From: Lihuaxuella thermophila
GTDB lineage: Bacteria; Bacillota; Bacilli; Thermoactinomycetales; Thermoactinomycetaceae
DNA: 64,000 bases
Reading direction: 5' to 3'
Assembly: GCF_900110165.1 (NCBI RefSeq)
Contig: NZ_FOCQ01000009.1
Span: forward strand, 62,001 to 126,000
The notes under the pieces were generated by a model that was not told the origin of the DNA, searched no databases, and saw only the letters and a list, made by a program, of their open reading frames with translations. This document shows, one piece after another, positions 61,956 to 64,000 of the stretch. Both the position numbers and the translations under genes were made by a program. The first letter of the stretch is position 1, and the number at the start of each line of letters is the position of its first letter.

Positions 61956-62747
61956 ATGTTAAGAAAAAGATCGGGTATGATTTCAATAGCGTTGGGCTTA
62001 GCGCTTTTCCTCTTTGTGTCCGGCTGCAGTGTCAACCAGCAGGGGGATCTTTTAAGCACCATCAAGGATCGGGGAACGATCCGCATCGGAACGGAAGGTA
62101 CCTATAAACCTTTCAGTTTCCATGATGAGAAAACGAATGAGTTGACCGGTTTCGATGTCGAAGTGGCCAAAGAAGTAGCCAAGCGCATGGGGGTTAAGGC
62201 GGAGTTCGTGGAGATTCCCTGGGATGGGATGCTGACCAGCCTGCAGACCAAGAAAATTGACATGGTTGCCAACCAGGTAGGCATCAAACCGGAGCGGAAA
62301 GAGAAATTTGATTTCTCCAGCCCGTACACCGTCTCCTACGCGCAAATCGTCGTGCACAAGGACAACCAGGAGATCAAGGGAATCGAGCAGGTGAAAGGAA
62401 AGCGCGCCGGCCAGACGCCTACGAGCAACTACGGGAAAATGGCGAAGGACGCAGGCGCAACCATTGTGGCCTATGAAGATATGATGAGCGCGATGAAAGA
62501 TGTGGCCGCCAAACGAATCGATTTCAGCATGAATGACCGGCTGGCGATCGCCGAAATGCTGAAAACGACGAAACTGCCGCTCAAAACGGTCGGAGAGCCG
62601 ATGGAAAAATCCGAAAGCGCGTTCCCGGTTCCAAAAGGAAACCCGGAGCTGGTCAAAGAAATCAACAAGGCACTGGAAAGCATGAAAAAAGACGGAACGC
62701 TTGCTAAAATCTCGCAAAAATGGTTTGGCCAGGACGTGTCGAAGTAA
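61956..62747 (+). CDS. Amino acid ABC transporter substrate-binding lipoprotein
   Basis: A 263-residue solute-binding protein (family 3, cystine/polar amino acid type). The lipobox is VSGC at about residue 24. Binding-pocket signatures are IRIGTEGTYKPFSFHD, LTGFDVEVAKEVAKRMG, FVEIPWDGMLTSLQTKKIDM and RKEKFDFSSPYT. It captures an amino acid, possibly cystine, for an ABC importer. No permease or ATP-binding gene follows: a terminator lies 10 bp after the stop and the next gene is gnd on the other strand. GGAGAG precedes the ATG. The partner subunits must be encoded elsewhere. Confidence 0.9.
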   Translation: MLRKRSGMISIALGLALFLFVSGCSVNQQGDLLSTIKDRGTIRIGTEGTYKPFSFHDEKTNELTGFDVEVAKEVAKRMGVKAEFVEIPWDGMLTSLQTKKIDMVANQVGIKPERKEKFDFSSPYTVSYAQIVVHKDNQEIKGIEQVKGKRAGQTPTSNYGKMAKDAGATIVAYEDMMSAMKDVAAKRIDFSMNDRLAIAEMLKTTKLPLKTVGEPMEKSESAFPVPKGNPELVKEINKALESMKKDGTLAKISQKWFGQDVSK

Positions 62748-62757
62748 AGATTTAAAC

Positions 62758-62803
62758 AACACCCCCGGCTGCCCGTGGTTTCGGGCGGCCGGGGGTGTTT
62801 TGG
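62758..62803 (+). terminator. Intrinsic terminator of the binding-protein gene
   Basis: AACACCCCCGGC(T)GCCCG paired with CGGGC(G)GCCGGGGGTGTT, very GC-rich, followed by TTTGG. It may also serve the convergent gnd gene. Confidence 0.85.
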
Positions 62804-62808
62804 TTTGA

Positions 62809-64000
62809 TCAGCTTTCGGTCCAATTGGTATGGTAAAACCCCTCTTTGTCCACGCGTTGATAGGTATGGGCTCCGAAGTAGTCCCGTTGGGCCTGTAATA
62901 GGTTGGCAGGGAGGGTTTCCGTGCGGTAGCTGTCAAAATACGCCAGGGCGCTGGAGAATCCGGGAACCGGCAATCCGTTCATGACGGCGGTCGCGACCAC
63001 TTCCCTCCAGGAGTCCTGATAATTTTCCACTACTTCCTTAAAATACGGGTCCAGGAGCAGGTTTTTCAGCTCGGGGTCCCGATCGTAAGCTTCCTTGATG
63101 TTTTGCAAAAATCGGGCTCTGATGATGCAGCCGCCCCGGAAGATCATGGCGATATCTCCATACTTCAAATTCCATCCGTACTCTTCGGAAGCGGCCCTCA
63201 TCAAAGCAAACCCCTGGGCGTAGGAGCAAATTTTGCTGGCATAGAGCGCTTTTCTGACCGCTTCGATAAAGGCGTTCCGGTCATAAACGACGGTATTGGG
63301 CAATGTCGGCCCTTTAAGGATTTGGCTGGCTTTGACGCGCTCTTCTTTCATTGCCGAGAGGAATCGCGCATACACGGACTCGGTGATGATGGACAACGGG
63401 ACTCCCAAGTCGAGTGAGTTTTGGCTCGTCCATTTGCCGGTTCCTTTTTGCCCGGCGGTATCGAGGATGACATCCACCATGGGTTTGCCAGTGTCCGGGT
63501 CGGTTTTGGCAAAAATGTTCGCGGTAATTTCAATCAGGTAACTGTCCAGTTCGCCTCGGTTCCACTCAGCAAACACCTCGTGCAATTCCCGGGCATCCAT
63601 TTTCAAAATATGTTTCAGCAGGTGGTAAGCCTCGCAAATCAGCTGCATGTCCCCGTACTCAATCCCATTGTGCACCATTTTTACAAAGTGGCCGGCCCCA
63701 TCCGGACCGATATATGTACAGCAGGGATCACCGTTTACTTTGGCGGAAATCGCCGTCAGGATCGGTTGTACCTGTTCATACGCTTCCGGATTTCCTCCGG
63801 GCATGATGGAGGGACCTTTCAGCGCACCTTCTTCTCCGCCGGAAATACCGGTTCCGATAAAATGGATCCCCTCTGCTTCCAATTCCTTATGCCGGCGGAT
63901 CGTATCCTGGAAAAAGGAGTTCCCGCCGTCAATAATGATGTCCCCTTTGGAAAGATATTTTTTCAGCTGGGTGATCATATCATCCGTCGGTTTGCCCGCT
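62809..64000 (-). CDS. gnd: 6-phosphogluconate dehydrogenase, decarboxylating (3' part, cut by window edge)
   Basis: Oxidative pentose phosphate enzyme making ribulose 5-phosphate, CO2 and NAD(P)H. About 397 residues are visible; some 70-80 N-terminal residues with the nucleotide-binding motif lie beyond 64000, and the frame stays open to the edge (AGKPTDD before MITQL). Signatures: [13 protein letters not shown], the substrate motif [39 protein letters not shown] with the catalytic Lys and Asn, [16 protein letters not shown] and the C-terminal [17 protein letters not shown]. Convergent with the amino-acid binding protein gene. Confidence 0.95.
   Translation of the reverse strand, partial: AGKPTDDMITQLKKYLSKGDIIIDGGNSFFQDTIRRHKELEAEGIHFIGTGISGGEEGALKGPSIMPGGNPEAYEQVQPILTAISAKVNGDPCCTYIGPDGAGHFVKMVHNGIEYGDMQLICEAYHLLKHILKMDARELHEVFAEWNRGELDSYLIEITANIFAKTDPDTGKPMVDVILDTAGQKGTGKWTSQNSLDLGVPLSIITESVYARFLSAMKEERVKASQILKGPTLPNTVVYDRNAFIEAVRKALYASKICSYAQGFALMRAASEEYGWNLKYGDIAMIFRGGCIIRARFLQNIKEAYDRDPELKNLLLDPYFKEVVENYQDSWREVVATAVMNGLPVPGFSSALAYFDSYRTETLPANLLQAQRDYFGAHTYQRVDKEGFYHTNWTES

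Overview
The window reads as chromosomal DNA of a Gram-positive, endospore-forming member of the Bacillales. The run ruvC-ruvA-ruvB-DUF2905-queA-tgt-yajC, then a TIGR04086 protein, a DUF421 protein, spoVB, comN, secD-secF, recJ and apt follows the Bacillus subtilis order closely. There are also two sspH spore-protein genes with matching sigma-G-like promoters, strong AAGGAGG-type ribosome binding sites, and many TTG/GTG starts. The family may be Thermoactinomycetaceae or a relative; that is an inference and cannot be proved here.

Layout. 0-8 kb: a manganese/zinc-type ABC binding protein, small ORFs, an EamA transporter, a PCYCGC lipoprotein, a PmtA-like methyltransferase, a polysaccharide deacetylase, a secreted endonuclease/phosphatase-family protein and the proline symporter PutP. 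8-23 kb: the conserved recombination, queuosine-tRNA and Sec block described above. 23-29.7 kb: an AT-richer island carrying mpsC-dabB-dabA (inorganic carbon uptake), bounded by a decayed coding remnant, two palindromic elements and the two sspH genes. 29.9-43 kb: an accessory polysaccharide region with a beta-helix protein fused to a degenerate AAA+ domain, an HTH-DUF4912 protein, a GH57-GT4 fusion, a nucleotidyltransferase fused to a degenerate phosphomannomutase domain, a GH15 glucoamylase-like protein and a DUF4091 protein. 43-52 kb: signal peptidase I, homogentisate dioxygenase with a flavin reductase, a crotonase fused to a partial crotonyl-CoA-reductase-like domain, TypA/BipA, a tartrate/malate dehydrogenase and an acetyltransferase. 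52-64 kb: ahpC-ahpF with a PerR-like box, a BmrCD-like heterodimeric ABC exporter behind an attenuator-like leader, dGTPase, a nitrilase-family amidase, an orphan amino-acid binding protein and the 3' part of gnd.

The best candidate for an undescribed system is the region from about 30.9 to 42.9 kb. It combines alpha-glucan branching, glycosyl transfer, sugar-nucleotide synthesis and alpha-glucan hydrolysis with two proteins of unknown role: DUF4912 and the beta-helix/pseudo-AAA+ fusion. The second most unusual gene is the crotonase-reductase fusion at 46.2-47.9 kb. No tRNA, rRNA, CRISPR array or intact insertion sequence was recognised. Starts were chosen by ribosome binding site and family alignment from memory. 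All family assignments come from reading motifs, with no database search.
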